Source of the DNA: Arsenophonus sp052171895
GTDB taxonomy: Bacteria; Pseudomonadota; Gammaproteobacteria; Enterobacterales; Enterobacteriaceae
DNA length: 64,000 nucleotides
Reading direction: 5' to 3'
NCBI GenBank assembly: GCA_052171895.1
Contig: JBQMRN010000001.1
Span: 372,001-436,000 of the forward strand
Position 1 is the stretch's first letter; each line of letters opens with the position of its first letter. Under the pieces are notes generated by a model. The model worked only from the letters and a program-made list of their open reading frames with translations. It did no database searches and was not told the DNA's origin. Shown piece by piece: positions 1 to 10,355 of this stretch. The position numbers and the translations under genes were made by a program.

Positions 1-330
1 TTCGCCAGAGGAGTTCCAGAGTAAAATTGTTAAATGTTTTCCTGGAATTGGAGATTTTGCAATGATATTGCTGTAATCCTAAATATCCACAGCGTATAAC
101 ATCTTCACTGTGAGAATATTGGCAGGATAAAGTAGAATGAGTTGATTCAATGCATGAATCAACATCATCCAAGAGATTGTTACAGAGTAAACTAATGAGA
201 TGTAACTTTACATTGGCAGGGAGGAAGGAAAGCATTTTTATCTGTATAATTGTTTGCTTTTTTTATGGCAACCTTTTTAGCAAAAATCCTTCATACAGTA
301 TAAGGGATTTCTACTAACAAGATTTGACAA
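1..330 (-). mobile_element. IS1595-family element, 5' part, running off the window edge
   Basis: The minus strand matches the N-terminal part of the IS1595-type transposase seen elsewhere in the window (for example at 36,091-37,138), including the zinc-ribbon-like region and the leader with 'ATCCTTCATACAGTATAAGG' near the outer end. The reading frame is broken by stops. The outer terminal repeat near 330 is eroded. The rest of the element lies left of the window. Confidence 0.75.
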
Positions 331-460
331 TATAGTTATTTAGTTGCATTGCAATTAATTCAAAATATCCACCAATCTGAACAGATTGAACCTTTATTGG
401 TAACCTGCATGGAACAATTTATAATGAAGCTTCAGTAAATTGAAAAGTAGAAAATATATA

Positions 461-1933
461 ATGAAATACCGTAATTTCAGAGATTTTATATCATTATTAG
501 AACAGAAAAAAGAGCTTAAGCGTATCAGCTATGAAGTCGATCCTTATTTAGAAATGACAGAAATAGCAGATAGAACTCTGCGAGCTGGTGGGCCTGCACT
601 ATTATTTGAAAACCCTAAAGGTTTTGCTATGCCAGTTCTGTGTAATTTATTTGGGACCGTTAAACGCGTTGCGATGGGTTTTGGGCAAGAAAATATCAAA
701 GCATTGTATGAAGTTGGCAAATTATTAACCTTTCTTAAGGAACCGGATCCACCTAAAGGATTTGCTGATTTAATTAACAAACTACCAAACTTTAAGCAAG
801 TCCTTAATATGCCAATCAAAAGGTTAAAGTTGGCAGCTTGTCAAGAACAGATTTGGCAAGGTGATGATGTTGATTTATTTCGTATTCCAATAATGCATTG
901 TTGGCCAGAAGATGTAGCACCACTTATAACATGGGGATTGACTGTTACTCGAGGACCTCATAAGACACGGCAAAATCTAGGTATCTATCGTCAGCAATTA
1001 TTAAGTAAAAATAAATTAATCATGCGTTGGTTATCTCACCGGGGTGGGGCATTGGATTTTCAAGAATGGTGTGAGAAATATCCAGCTAAACCTTTTCCTA
1101 TTGCCGTAGCTTTAGGAGCTGATCCTGCTACTATTTTGGCCGCGGTAACACCTATTCCGGATACGCTTTCCGAATATGCATTTGCTGGATTATTACGAGG
1201 ACATCGTTCAGCGGTTATAAAATGTATATCTAATGAGCTTGAGGTGCCGGCAGGTGCAGAAATTATTCTCGAAGGCTACATTAATCCTGAAGAATTTGCA
1301 CTGGAAGGGCCTTATGGAGATCATACAGGTTATTATAATGAAGGTGATAAATTTCCGGTATTTATCGTTACACATATTACTCAACGTAATGATGCTATTT
1401 ATCATTCAACCTACACCGGTCGCCCTCCTGATGAACCTGCTGTTTTAGCTGCTGCACTGAATGAGGTTTTAGTCCCTATATTACAAAAACAGTTTCCAGA
1501 AATTGTTGATTTTTATTTACCCCCTGAGGGGTGCTCTTATCGGCTTGCCGTAGTAACAATAAAAAAACAATATGCTGGGCATGCTAAGAGCCTTATGATG
1601 GGGATTTGGTCTTATTTACGGCAATTTATATATACAAAATTTGTCATTGTTTGTGATGAAGATATTAATGCTCGTGACTGGAATGATGTTATTTGGGCAA
1701 TAACAACCAGAATGGATCCAGCACGAGATACAGTTATGATGAAAAATACCCCAATTGATTATCTTGATTTTGCATCACCCATCTCAGGTTTAGGTTCAAA
1801 AATGGGACTTGATGCAACCAATAAATGGCCAGGTGAAACACAACGAGAGTGGGGTCGTCCAATTGTTATGACAGAAAAAATAAAAAAACGGATAGATGAT
1901 ATTTGGCATGAATTGGATATTTTTAGATTATAA
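461..1933 (+). CDS. ubiD: 3-octaprenyl-4-hydroxybenzoate carboxy-lyase UbiD
   Basis: UbiD decarboxylates octaprenyl-hydroxybenzoate in ubiquinone synthesis, using the prenylated FMN made by UbiX. The 490-residue product matches enteric UbiD from end to end. Visible landmarks are RAGGPALLFENP at about residues 41-52, NLGIYRQQ at about 172-179 and the LEG...EGPYGDHTGYY segment at about 270-292, which carries the family's catalytic acidic residues. The ATG at 461 (protein start MKYRNF) was chosen over an upstream TTG at 440 because family homology begins there. Fre follows 10 bases downstream, so the two are probably co-transcribed, as in enteric bacteria. An IS1595 end lies about 130 bases upstream. 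No damage is seen. In related genomes this gene follows rfaH; here it precedes rmuC, so the segment has moved. Confidence 0.95.
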   Translation: MKYRNFRDFISLLEQKKELKRISYEVDPYLEMTEIADRTLRAGGPALLFENPKGFAMPVLCNLFGTVKRVAMGFGQENIKALYEVGKLLTFLKEPDPPKGFADLINKLPNFKQVLNMPIKRLKLAACQEQIWQGDDVDLFRIPIMHCWPEDVAPLITWGLTVTRGPHKTRQNLGIYRQQLLSKNKLIMRWLSHRGGALDFQEWCEKYPAKPFPIAVALGADPATILAAVTPIPDTLSEYAFAGLLRGHRSAVIKCISNELEVPAGAEIILEGYINPEEFALEGPYGDHTGYYNEGDKFPVFIVTHITQRNDAIYHSTYTGRPPDEPAVLAAALNEVLVPILQKQFPEIVDFYLPPEGCSYRLAVVTIKKQYAGHAKSLMMGIWSYLRQFIYTKFVIVCDEDINARDWNDVIWAITTRMDPARDTVMMKNTPIDYLDFASPISGLGSKMGLDATNKWPGETQREWGRPIVMTEKIKKRIDDIWHELDIFRL

Positions 1934-1943
1934 GAGGATGTGA

Positions 1944-2645
1944 ATGACGAGATTAAGTTGTAAGATAGTTTCTATAGAAACTATCACTGATACAGTTTAT
2001 CGCGTTCACTTATTACCTGATGCTCAATTTTTCTTTCGTGCCGGTCAATATTTAATGCTCATTATGGATGAGCGTGATAAGCGTCCATTTTCCTTGGCTT
2101 CAATTCCTTCAGAAAAGAAATTAATTGAGCTGCATATTGGTGCGTCAGAGTTTAATCTTTATAGCATGGCGGTGATGGAGCGTATTTTTGCGCAAAATAA
2201 TATTGATATTGATATTCCTCATGGTAAAGCTTGGTTTCGCCAGGGAAGTAAAAAACCAATAATTCTTATTGCTGGGGGAACAGGATTTTCTTATACTCGC
2301 GCTATTTTATATGCTGCATTAGAAGAAAATCCTGATAGAGATATTACCTTCTATTGGGGGGGGCGAAGGGTAGAACATCTATATGATTTGGCTGAATTGC
2401 AGTCTCTTTCAGAGAAATATCACAACATAAAAATTATTCCTGTTGTTGAACAACCTGAACCAGATTGGCGAGGATGGACAGGTACGGTTTTGAGTGCTGT
2501 ATTGGATGATTTTGGTTCTCTTACAAAGTATGAGATTTATATTGCCGGGCGTTTTGAAATGGCGAAAATTGCGAGGGAACGTTTTTGTAGTGAAAGAGAG
2601 ATCAGCCCTGAATATCTTTATGGTGATGCGTTCGAATTTATCTAA
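1944..2645 (+). CDS. fre: NAD(P)H-flavin reductase Fre
   Basis: Fre is a soluble oxidoreductase that reduces free FMN, FAD or riboflavin with NAD(P)H, supplying reduced flavin in the cytoplasm. The 233-residue product equals the usual enteric length. The flavin-binding motif RPFSLAS is at residues 47-53 and the nucleotide-binding motif GGTGFSY at 111-117, with the FNR-type C-terminal half complete to the ending GDAFEFI. It follows ubiD by 10 bases with the ribosome-binding sequence AAGAGG before the ATG. Reduced FMN is also the substrate from which UbiX makes the UbiD cofactor, so the pairing is sensible, although that link is inference. The gene is intact. Confidence 0.95.
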   Translation: MTRLSCKIVSIETITDTVYRVHLLPDAQFFFRAGQYLMLIMDERDKRPFSLASIPSEKKLIELHIGASEFNLYSMAVMERIFAQNNIDIDIPHGKAWFRQGSKKPIILIAGGTGFSYTRAILYAALEENPDRDITFYWGGRRVEHLYDLAELQSLSEKYHNIKIIPVVEQPEPDWRGWTGTVLSAVLDDFGSLTKYEIYIAGRFEMAKIARERFCSEREISPEYLYGDAFEFI

Positions 2646-2719
2646 ATGTAATAATAAAACAAAATCACCTTCCTCCTGAGCTGAAAAATAGCAATAACAT
2701 ACAATAAACCGTAGACTAG

Positions 2720-3345
2720 TTGTTTGGTCCATGATCATTATATAGACCCTTGTCGCCCAGCCTTATTCATAGCAAGATGGCTACTGAAAGGGATATAGTT
2801 GAGGGCAATATATCATTATGATTATGGCTCCATCGTCAGGCAACTACAATACCTAAAATCAGTGCTGCTTTTCAGGCCAGGAAAAGGCTGCGAGTCTACT
2901 TTGGCTAAGCGTTATGGCATATCCTAACTTACCGTTGTTAAAGGAAAAACGAGATGATCTTGATAATCATAGCCATATTCCCCATCATTTGCTAATGACG
3001 CTGTTGTTCGATAAGGAAGCCGTAGTCATTTTACTGCTAAAAATCTTTTTCTCTCTTTCGACGATCTTGCTGGCAGTATTACGAGAATTCTTGAACCTCA
3101 TAGTATCTCGATCTAGCCTGGATTGCTGTTTACGCAGGCCTGGATGGAGAATTTTCGTGATAATGAGGCAGAAAGCACTGAAGCCGAAGCATAAAGGGTT
3201 TAAAAGTTATGAGCTTGGTTATCTGGACCTAGATGTGAAATATTTTCAGCAAATGCCAAATGAAACTTCACGACATTATCTTCTCGTAGGTGTATAGATA
3301 TCGCGTGATGCGACGTGGGCGATATTTTAAGGCAAAATGTGTGAT
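2720..3345 (+). mobile_element. IS481-family element, truncated and frameshifted
   Basis: It starts with the end sequence TGTTTGGTCCATGATCATTA, shared with the copies at 12,418, 47,691 and 57,873. The translation shows, in pieces, the N-terminal helix-turn-helix region, REFLNLIVSRSSLDCCLRRPG and the start of the integrase core (YLDLDVKYFQQMPNETSRHY). The frame shifts several times. Homology stops near 3,345, before the second catalytic aspartate and the glutamate, so the 3' half is missing. Confidence 0.8.
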
Positions 3346-4325
3346 AAATGGCATCTACTTTTATTTCCATGAGTGCAACGAAATTATACTGTTATTTTTT
3401 ATCGAGGGAGGGGGGAATGTGCTTTGGTTTGTTCGAGTGGTGCGATTAAACTGGAGAATATTTTTAGATGCTGATCAATGAAACTTCATACAGTAATGCT
3501 AGCTGTTTTCTACTTTTACCTGACTTCAGTAATTTTTAGCCTGGTATTATTTTGCAGAAGATAATGAGCAAGGTTTAGCGTCGATGATATGCTCTGTCCC
3601 TCTGCTTCTCGGCGCAACTAAAAACCAGCCTGAGTAAACTCAACAACCAGTTCCCGCACCATTCGTATGTCAACGCATTCATAATATGAAAGAAAAATCG
3701 CCAAGTAGGCGCTAAGAGGTATCAATAAAATCCTTCAAACTGTGAAAATAAATTCTTTTATCTTACAGTTCAGAGATTAAACCAATTAAATGTTTAATAC
3801 TCCTACCCATTCCTTCTTCTGCTTATCGAGCTTTCAGATCACTAACCTGTCAGCTGAAAAGGAATTTAACACACATTTTAATATAGATCTCTCTTCTCTG
3901 GTTTATTTTTACTGATTTTATCTTTAGATAATCTATTCAGAATTTGAGAAAATTAACGATTTTGTTGTAAATTAATATTTAAGTATATTTTATACCTTCA
4001 TCTAGTTTAGATATAGCATTTTATCCCTTTCTACTCTCTCTGAAAACATTATCATTCTTAGTTTTGGTTTAAATCTTAGTTAATTTTAAATTTAAAAATC
4101 TTGGTAACAATATGAAGGGTATTTCTTGTACCTTTTGCATATTGATACGACTATCCCCCACACTTCTGCTTTGCTATAAGCGCCAACATTCCCTACCGCT
4201 ATACTGATGTCTGCACTACCATTAAAAGCTATATCAGCGATTTTCTAGCTGTTTGTAGGGGAGTTGCCGACATAGAATAGCCATTAATATTACCGCTGAT
4301 TAACCTGTAAAATCTGTTTACTAAT
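3346..4325. other. Long non-coding stretch, no gene recognised
   Basis: No reading frame longer than about 60 codons and no family motif could be supported on either strand. The segment lies between a truncated IS481 and an IS1595 copy. Short minus-strand pieces near 4,100-4,300 (for example SGNINGYSMSATPL) may be a fragment of a secreted protein, but this is too short to name. Confidence 0.4.
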
Positions 4326-5384
4326 AGCTATGTTATGGGCAAAGCTTGTTGGTATAAATCCTTTATACGGTATGACGGTATGAAGGATTTCGCTATAGCG
4401 GTTATCATGAAAAAAAGCAAACAGTCATACAAATCAAAGAGACTCTTTCCTTACTCACTGCCAAAATAAAGGTGCATCTAATTAGTTAGCTTGGCAATAA
4501 TCTGTCGGATAATCTCAATTCATGCATTGAAGCAACTCATTTCACTTTATTCTGCACATATTGTCACAATAAAAATGTTATCCGCTTGGGATATTTATTA
4601 GGGTTAGAGGGATTTTGTTACAAAATCCCTGGTTGCAGGAAAACATTTAACAATCTTACTGGAAGTCCTCTAGCGAAACTATATCAAAAGGATAAATGGT
4701 TTAGTTATCTGTGATGTATGTTGAATAGCTTGATTTTACTTAAGTTAGTGAAACAAGCAGGCATTGATTTAAAAACAGCGTTTAGATGACATCACTGCTT
4801 CCTTGCTTCAGCGTCAACAAACAATATAAATCCATTAAATTGTATTCTTGAAGTCAATGAAATATTTTCCATAAATCTTTTAAAGGGAAGCGTTATATCC
4901 CACATAGAAAAGCTAGAAAACGCGGGAGATGAGGAAGATAAGATAAGGGAGATAAAAGGAAAGAACGAATCGCTGTCTTAATCGCTCGAGATCGATAGGG
5001 GTTGGGTCATATGAGGGATGAGATTCTTTAATAGTTTAATGCAGAGTGTGTTAGCCATTTTAAAGTTGTCATCAATAAAGAGTCCATCCTTTGCTAGGTT
5101 GGAGTTAAATGGTACGAAATTTTTGCCAGCGAGCATGAAATTAGCCACTATCGTCTAATAAGGTTAGATAATCAGAGAGTTATTGATAAGAAATTCCAGA
5201 TTTAAACTGTGAATAGTTATATTAGGCGATTAAAAAGATGGTTGCGTAAATTCCATGCTGTAAGGTCGTTTTATTTACTGAATTATCTAGCCTGAAAAAG
5301 ATTGTTTGAAAGCAGAAGAATTGAAATATAGACGTGGCTACAAATTACTCTGCTAGCAAAGCAACAACCTTTGCTAACATAGCT
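4326..5384 (+). mobile_element. IS1595-family element (ISXO2-like transposase), degenerate
   Basis: Both ends are present: left AGCTATGTTATGGGCAAAGC and right CAACAACCTTTGCTAACATA, imperfect inverted repeats. The broken frame reads, in order, IQIKETLSLL, the zinc-ribbon region (CTYCH...GCRKTFNNLTGSPLA), QKDKWFSYL, a helix-turn-helix (GIDLKTAFRWHHCFLAS) and remnants of the DDE core (EVNEIF). At least six stops or shifts make it inactive. Its right end is 52 bases before the rmuC start. Confidence 0.85.
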
Positions 5385-5436
5385 AAAAACCCATACTATC
5401 TTCCTGAATAGTGACAACTATTTTAAGGAAACTAAG

Positions 5437-6774
5437 GTGGATATTCAGTTATTATATGCAATTATTGGATTTTTTACCGGCACACTCTTTGGTGCTAGTT
5501 TTATCTGGTTGCTTATATCGCAAAAAATGAATAAAAAAGAGTCTGAGTTACGAAATTTTTATAGTATCCAGGCTAGCTATGAGGAAAAAATCAGTCATCT
5601 TGAATATTGGAAAATTGAATGTGAGCACCGAGACCAAGAATTAAGGTCACAAAGGGAAATTAATCGTAATCAAGAAGTTAAACTACGTGAAGTCATGACA
5701 CGGTTTGAAGAGACACGATTGGCTTTTGAAGAAAAACAGCGGCTATTACTCAATACTGAGGAGCGGTTAAATGTTCAATTTGAGAATTTAGCCAATCGTA
5801 TTTTTGAACAAAATGAACGTCGAGTTTCAGAGCAGAACCGTCAAAGTTTAATTGCATTATTAACACCTTTCCGTGAACAATTAGAAGGTTTTCGCCTTCA
5901 GGTACAGGATAGTTTTAGTCAGGAAGGCCGTGAGCGCCATACTCTAGCTCATGAAATTCGTCAGCTTCAGCAATTAAATGCAGTAATGGCAAAAGAAACA
6001 ATTAATCTGACTAAAGCCCTAAAAGGGGATAATAAAATTCAGGGAAATTGGGGTGAGACAATTCTTTCTCGCATATTAGAAGCTTCTGGGCTAAGGCAGG
6101 GGCATGAATTTGAAACTCAAGTTAGTATTAATGCCTCTAATAGTCGTTATCAACCAGATGTGATTATTCGTTTACCACAAGGTAAAGATGTTGTTATCGA
6201 TGCTAAAATGTCATTGACAGCTTATGAGTACTATTTTAATAGCGAAGATGAGCAAGAGCGAGCCAGGGCATTGCGAGGGCATGTTAATTCAGTGCGTAAT
6301 CATATAAAAGAGCTTGGACAAAAAGATTATCATCAATTAAATGGGTTAAGATCGCTGGATTATGTATTAATGTTTATTCCTCTTGAACCAGCTTATTTGA
6401 TTGCTTTACGTGAAGCACCTGAACTTATTGATGAAGGTTTGCGGAATAATATTTTCCTCGTTTGTCCTTCAACTTTATTGGTGGCAGTACGTATTATTAA
6501 TAATTTGTGGCGTTATGAACAACAGAGTAAAAATGCAGAAGTAATTGCCAAGCGTGCTGGTAAAATGTATGACAAAATGCGGTTATTTATCGATGATATA
6601 CAGGTTTTAGGTAAGAGTTTGAGCAAAGCACAGGTGAATTATCAATCAGCGATAAAAAAATTAGCGGAAGGAAAAGGTAATTTGATTAGCCAGGCAGAAA
6701 GTTTAAAAGAATTAGGCATAGAAGTTAAACGTCCGATTGATATTGAATTTAAGAAACAGACGGCTGAATCATGA
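5437..6774 (+). CDS. rmuC: RmuC family DNA recombination protein
   Basis: RmuC is a membrane-anchored coiled-coil protein with a nuclease-like core that limits inversion and recombination at short inverted repeats. The 445-residue product has one N-terminal membrane segment (about residues 5-27), a long coiled coil (about 35-200) and the RmuC core, with GNWGE at 203-207 and DVVIDAKMSL at 251-260, which resembles a PD-(D/E)XK nuclease centre. It is about 30 residues shorter than the E. coli protein because the unstructured C-terminal tail is missing; the core is whole. The start is a GTG. An IS1595 end lies 52 bases upstream, so its native promoter has probably been displaced. It heads the rmuC-ubiE-ubiJ-ubiB order usual in enteric bacteria. 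Confidence 0.92.
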   Translation: MDIQLLYAIIGFFTGTLFGASFIWLLISQKMNKKESELRNFYSIQASYEEKISHLEYWKIECEHRDQELRSQREINRNQEVKLREVMTRFEETRLAFEEKQRLLLNTEERLNVQFENLANRIFEQNERRVSEQNRQSLIALLTPFREQLEGFRLQVQDSFSQEGRERHTLAHEIRQLQQLNAVMAKETINLTKALKGDNKIQGNWGETILSRILEASGLRQGHEFETQVSINASNSRYQPDVIIRLPQGKDVVIDAKMSLTAYEYYFNSEDEQERARALRGHVNSVRNHIKELGQKDYHQLNGLRSLDYVLMFIPLEPAYLIALREAPELIDEGLRNNIFLVCPSTLLVAVRIINNLWRYEQQSKNAEVIAKRAGKMYDKMRLFIDDIQVLGKSLSKAQVNYQSAIKKLAEGKGNLISQAESLKELGIEVKRPIDIEFKKQTAES

Positions 6775-6858
6775 TTAAGAATAATCGTTAGATTGTAAAT
6801 AATCTATTGCGATAAACATGATTACACTTTAATTATTTTAATGATTAAATGAGCGTAA

Positions 6859-7617
6859 ATGATGGTAGATCTAATTAAAGAAACCACTGATTTTGGCTTT
6901 CGTAAAGTAGCCAAGGATGAGAAAGCGAATTTAGTTGCTGCTGTTTTTCATTCAGTGGCCGCGAAATATGATGTTATGAATGATCTTATGTCATTGGGGA
7001 TGCATCGAATTTGGAAGTGTTTTACGATAGAAGCCAGTGGTGCGCGTAGAGGGCAATCTATTTTAGATCTAGCTTGTGGTACCGGAGACTTGAGTGCTAA
7101 ATTTGCCAAAATAGTTGGCGAAAAAGGTGAGGTTGTGTTGGCCGATATCAATGATTCTATGCTGAAAATGGGGCGCAAAAAGCTTCGTGATCACGGTATT
7201 ATTGGTAATGTTAATTATGTTCAGGCTAATGCTGAAGAGTTGCCTTTTCCTGATAACTACTTCGATTGTATTAGTATTTCTTTTGGCCTGCGCAACGTTA
7301 CTGATAAAGATAAAGCACTTCAATCAATGTTTAGGGTGTTAAAACCTGGTGGTCGTTTATTAGTATTAGAGTTTTCGAAACCCATTTTTTTAGCATTAAC
7401 TAAAGCTTATGATGCCTATTCTTTTCATATTTTACCACGGGTTGGTCGAATGATAGTCAATGATGTTGATAGCTATCGCTATCTGGCTGAATCAATTCGT
7501 ATGCATCCGAATCAGGGGACGTTAAAAGCAATGATAGAGTTAGTGGGTTTTGAACAAGTTTCCTATACCAATATGACCGGTGGAATTGTTGCCTTACATA
7601 GAGGATTTAAATTTTAA
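6859..7617 (+). CDS. ubiE: Ubiquinone/menaquinone C-methyltransferase UbiE
   Basis: UbiE transfers a methyl group from S-adenosylmethionine to the benzoquinol ring (DDMQH2 step) and to demethylmenaquinol. The 252-residue product matches enteric UbiE throughout. Motif I LDLACGTGDL lies at 69-78, the ADINDSML acidic loop follows, and FGLRNVTDKDKAL and LEFSKP are intact. The C-terminus is the family's GGIVALHRGFKF. Two ATGs in tandem (6,859 and 6,862) could serve as the start; the second better matches the usual MVD beginning. UbiJ starts 1 base after the stop, showing tight operon coupling. Confidence 0.95.
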   Translation: MMVDLIKETTDFGFRKVAKDEKANLVAAVFHSVAAKYDVMNDLMSLGMHRIWKCFTIEASGARRGQSILDLACGTGDLSAKFAKIVGEKGEVVLADINDSMLKMGRKKLRDHGIIGNVNYVQANAEELPFPDNYFDCISISFGLRNVTDKDKALQSMFRVLKPGGRLLVLEFSKPIFLALTKAYDAYSFHILPRVGRMIVNDVDSYRYLAESIRMHPNQGTLKAMIELVGFEQVSYTNMTGGIVALHRGFKF

Positions 7618-7618
7618 A

Positions 7619-8278
7619 ATGGATAGCTTGTCAACCAAAACTTATTCAAAAATTCTACTATTAGATGCTGGAATAGCGTTCCTTTTACAATATATTTTAA
7701 ATAAATTTTTCTATCAGGAAGTAGCATTGAAATCAGCTAGAGTAAGATTGATTGGAAAAGTCCTGTCGATTGATTTTAAAGAATTATCTCAACCGTTGAT
7801 ATTTATATTCTCTGAGCAACGAGTTGATGTTGTAAATAAGTGCTCTACACCAGAAGATTGTGTGATAAAAACTACGTTAGTAACGTTAGTACGTCTTAAA
7901 GATAAACAACAGCTTTCAACGTTGATCAACGATGGTATGATTATTATCATAGGGGATATGCAAGTTGTACAGCATTGGTATGCATTGCTTGATGCGGCTG
8001 AATGGGATCCAGCTCATTATCTTGCTCCTTATGTCGGTGATTTTATTGCTGAAGGGGTGAGTTGTTGGGTTAAAAAAAGTATAGTTGGAATAAATGAGTT
8101 GTTAAAGCAACAAAAAAAACATTTTAAAAATGCATTTGTGGAAGAATGGCGAATGTCTCCTAATGCATTGGAAGTGCTAAGTTTTATTGATAAGATTGAA
8201 CGGGTTGTCGCAGATATTTCAGGACTGGAACAGCGTTTAGCTAAATTGGAGGAAAAATATGAGACCGAAAGAAATTAA
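7619..8278 (+). CDS. ubiJ: Ubiquinone biosynthesis accessory factor UbiJ (YigP, SCP2 domain)
   Basis: UbiJ is a lipid-binding accessory protein of the soluble Ubi complex, needed for aerobic ubiquinone synthesis. The 219-residue product has an SCP2-like N-terminal domain (ALKSARVRLIGKVL at about 33-46, FSEQRVDVV near 65), the conserved middle (GDMQVVQHWYALLD, then WDPAHYLAPYVGD) and a C-terminal coiled coil (about residues 175-215). The ATG at 7,619 was chosen because it is 1 base after the ubiE stop and homology starts there. Its last 20 bases overlap the start of ubiB, typical of translational coupling. The sequence is more diverged than its neighbours but the frame is open. Confidence 0.92.
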   Translation: MDSLSTKTYSKILLLDAGIAFLLQYILNKFFYQEVALKSARVRLIGKVLSIDFKELSQPLIFIFSEQRVDVVNKCSTPEDCVIKTTLVTLVRLKDKQQLSTLINDGMIIIIGDMQVVQHWYALLDAAEWDPAHYLAPYVGDFIAEGVSCWVKKSIVGINELLKQQKKHFKNAFVEEWRMSPNALEVLSFIDKIERVVADISGLEQRLAKLEEKYETERN

Positions 8279-9887
8279 ACGTCTCTATTTTATCATTCGA
8301 GTATTCTTAAATTATGGTTTAGATGAACTCATTCCAAAAATTAAATTTACTTTATCATTAAGGATTGGACGTTGTTGTTTATTTTGGTTATTAAATAAGC
8401 ATAAAGATAAATCCCTTGGTGAACGTTTACGTTTAACTCTACAAGATTTAGGCCCAGTTTGGATTAAATTTGGTCAGATGTTGTCTACCCGTCGCGATCT
8501 TTTTCCAACAATAATTTCTGATCAGTTAGCCTTATTACAAGATAAAGTAGCTAGTTTTGATGGTCGATTGGCTCGTCAACATATAGAGCAGTCATTAGGT
8601 GGTTCCCTTGAAACCTGGTTTGATGATTTTGATGAGGTACCTTTAGCCTCGGCATCGATTGCTCAAGTACATACTGCAATATTAAAACAAAATAATAAAC
8701 AAATTGTAATTAAAGTTATTCGCCCCGATATATTGCCGATTATTAAAGCCGATATAGGCTTAATGTATTGGTTGGCTAATTGGATCCAACTTTTATCGGA
8801 TGGACTACGCTTACGTTTACGGGAACTTGTTCGAGAGTATGAAAAAACATTAATTTATGAATTGAATTTGTTACGTGAGGCGGCAAATACGATCCAATTA
8901 AGGCGTAATTTTGAAAATAGTTCCATGCTTTATATTCCTGAAGTCTATTCAGATTACTCTCGAGAGAATGTGATGGTTATGGAGCGTATTTATGGTATTC
9001 CTGTTTCTGATATTAATGCATTAAAGAAACAGGGAGTTAATATGAAGTTATTAGCTGAACGTGGAGTAAAAGTTTTTTTTATCCAAGTTTTTCGCGATAG
9101 CTTTTTTCATGCTGATATGCATCCTGGCAATATTTTTATTAGTCAAGAACATCCGGAAAATCCGAAGTATATCGGTATTGATTGTGGTATCGTTGGTTCG
9201 TTAAATAAAGAAGATAAACGTTATTTAGCAGAAAATTTTATTGCTTTTTTTAATCGTGATTACCGTAAGGTAGCTGAATTACATGTTAATTCTGGGTGGG
9301 TACCACAAGAGACTAATTTAGAAGATTTTGAATTTGCCATTCGAACCGTTTGTGAGCCAATCTTTGAGAAACCACTGGCTGAAATTTCTTTTGGTCATGT
9401 TTTATTCAATTTATTCAATACCGCACGTTGTTTTAATATGGAGATTCAGCCTCAGTTAGTTTTACTGCAAAAAACCTTGCTCTATATTGAAGGATTGGGA
9501 AGGCAGCTTTATCCACAATTAGATTTGTGGAAGACAGCTAAACCTTTTCTTGAGGATTGGCTACATCGACAAATAGAATTAGTAGCTATTATTAGTGCGT
9601 TTAAGGAAAAAGCACCTTATTGGGTGGAAAAAATGCCAGAAATTCCTGATCTTATTTACAGGGCGCTTAAGCAGCATAAATCTTTACAAGATAGTATTGA
9701 TAAATTTACTTTCCATCTACAAGTGCAGCAAGTAAAACAAAGACAAACCCAATATTTACTAGGAATTGGAGCAACTTGCTTTTTATGTGGTACTTTATTA
9801 CAAATTTTCAATTTAAAAATTGCTGCTATTGGGTTTATATTTTTCGGTATAATTTCATGGGTGATAGGGATGGTATCGAACAGATAA
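8259..9887 (+). CDS. ubiB: Ubiquinone biosynthesis atypical kinase UbiB
   Basis: UbiB is a membrane-anchored ADCK/COQ8-type ATPase that supports the ubiquinone-making complex. The 542 residues carry the family's KxGQ motif (KFGQ at 70-73), the alanine-rich nucleotide loop (LASASIAQVH, about 129-138), the lysine in VIKVIRP near 152, the HADMHPGN catalytic loop near 283-290 and the IDCGIVG metal-binding loop soon after. Two hydrophobic segments close to the C-terminus (about 495-540) are the membrane anchor. The start overlaps ubiJ by 20 bases with GGAGG upstream. A strong terminator follows the stop directly, so the wrecked tat genes downstream are not in the same transcript. Confidence 0.95.
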   Translation: MRPKEIKRLYFIIRVFLNYGLDELIPKIKFTLSLRIGRCCLFWLLNKHKDKSLGERLRLTLQDLGPVWIKFGQMLSTRRDLFPTIISDQLALLQDKVASFDGRLARQHIEQSLGGSLETWFDDFDEVPLASASIAQVHTAILKQNNKQIVIKVIRPDILPIIKADIGLMYWLANWIQLLSDGLRLRLRELVREYEKTLIYELNLLREAANTIQLRRNFENSSMLYIPEVYSDYSRENVMVMERIYGIPVSDINALKKQGVNMKLLAERGVKVFFIQVFRDSFFHADMHPGNIFISQEHPENPKYIGIDCGIVGSLNKEDKRYLAENFIAFFNRDYRKVAELHVNSGWVPQETNLEDFEFAIRTVCEPIFEKPLAEISFGHVLFNLFNTARCFNMEIQPQLVLLQKTLLYIEGLGRQLYPQLDLWKTAKPFLEDWLHRQIELVAIISAFKEKAPYWVEKMPEIPDLIYRALKQHKSLQDSIDKFTFHLQVQQVKQRQTQYLLGIGATCFLCGTLLQIFNLKIAAIGFIFFGIISWVIGMVSNR

Positions 9888-9923
9888 AAAAGGCATCAGA
9901 GAAAATCCTATGATGCCTTTTTT
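9886..9923 (+). terminator. Rho-independent terminator after ubiB
   Basis: Perfect arms AAAAAAGGCATCA and TGATGCCTTTTTT flank a 12-base loop, and the right arm ends in a run of T. The left arm begins inside the ubiB stop codon. It closes the rmuC-ubiE-ubiJ-ubiB transcript. Confidence 0.9.
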
Positions 9924-10049
9924 GGACAAGGAATTACCTAAAGTTTGCTTTAAAGAAATTTATCTTAGACTCTGTCTTTTTTAGATAAAATTAGTTGTAT
10001 ATAATTGGATTATATATACTTGAACTTAATTTTCTAGAGGTATATATCA

Positions 10050-10307
10050 ATGGGAACAACAATTGCTATACCCCCTCATATGGTAGTAGGGTCCCCAGCT
10101 CAGCTTCTTATTTATTGCTTTACTGGTTGTTTTAATTTTCTACTAAGAAGTTACGCTCACTTGGCTTAGATTTTTTGAGGAGTCATTAAAAAACTTCAAA
10201 AAACAATGAGTTATGATCAGAGTAAAACTGATGATAGTAACAAAGCAGAAAAATAGTATACTGGTGCTGATTTTGAACTCAAAAATATTACTGAGAAAAA
10301 AGAGTAA
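10050..10307 (+). pseudogene. tatA: tatA remnant (Tat translocase pore subunit)
   Basis: In enteric bacteria tatABC follows ubiB. The remnant starts with ATGGGAACAACA, and QLLI plus a hydrophobic stretch is legible. After a frameshift KKLRSLGLD, the hinge after the TatA membrane helix, appears. Another shift leads to LQKTMSYDQSKTDDSNKAE and GADFELKNITEKKE, matching the TatA amphipathic and C-terminal region. Extra bases between the start and the membrane helix, plus at least two frameshifts, rule out function. Confidence 0.8.
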
Positions 10308-10355
10308 CTCAGACAAAAGAAACGGCGAAATTAAAAAATAAAATAGCTATAAACT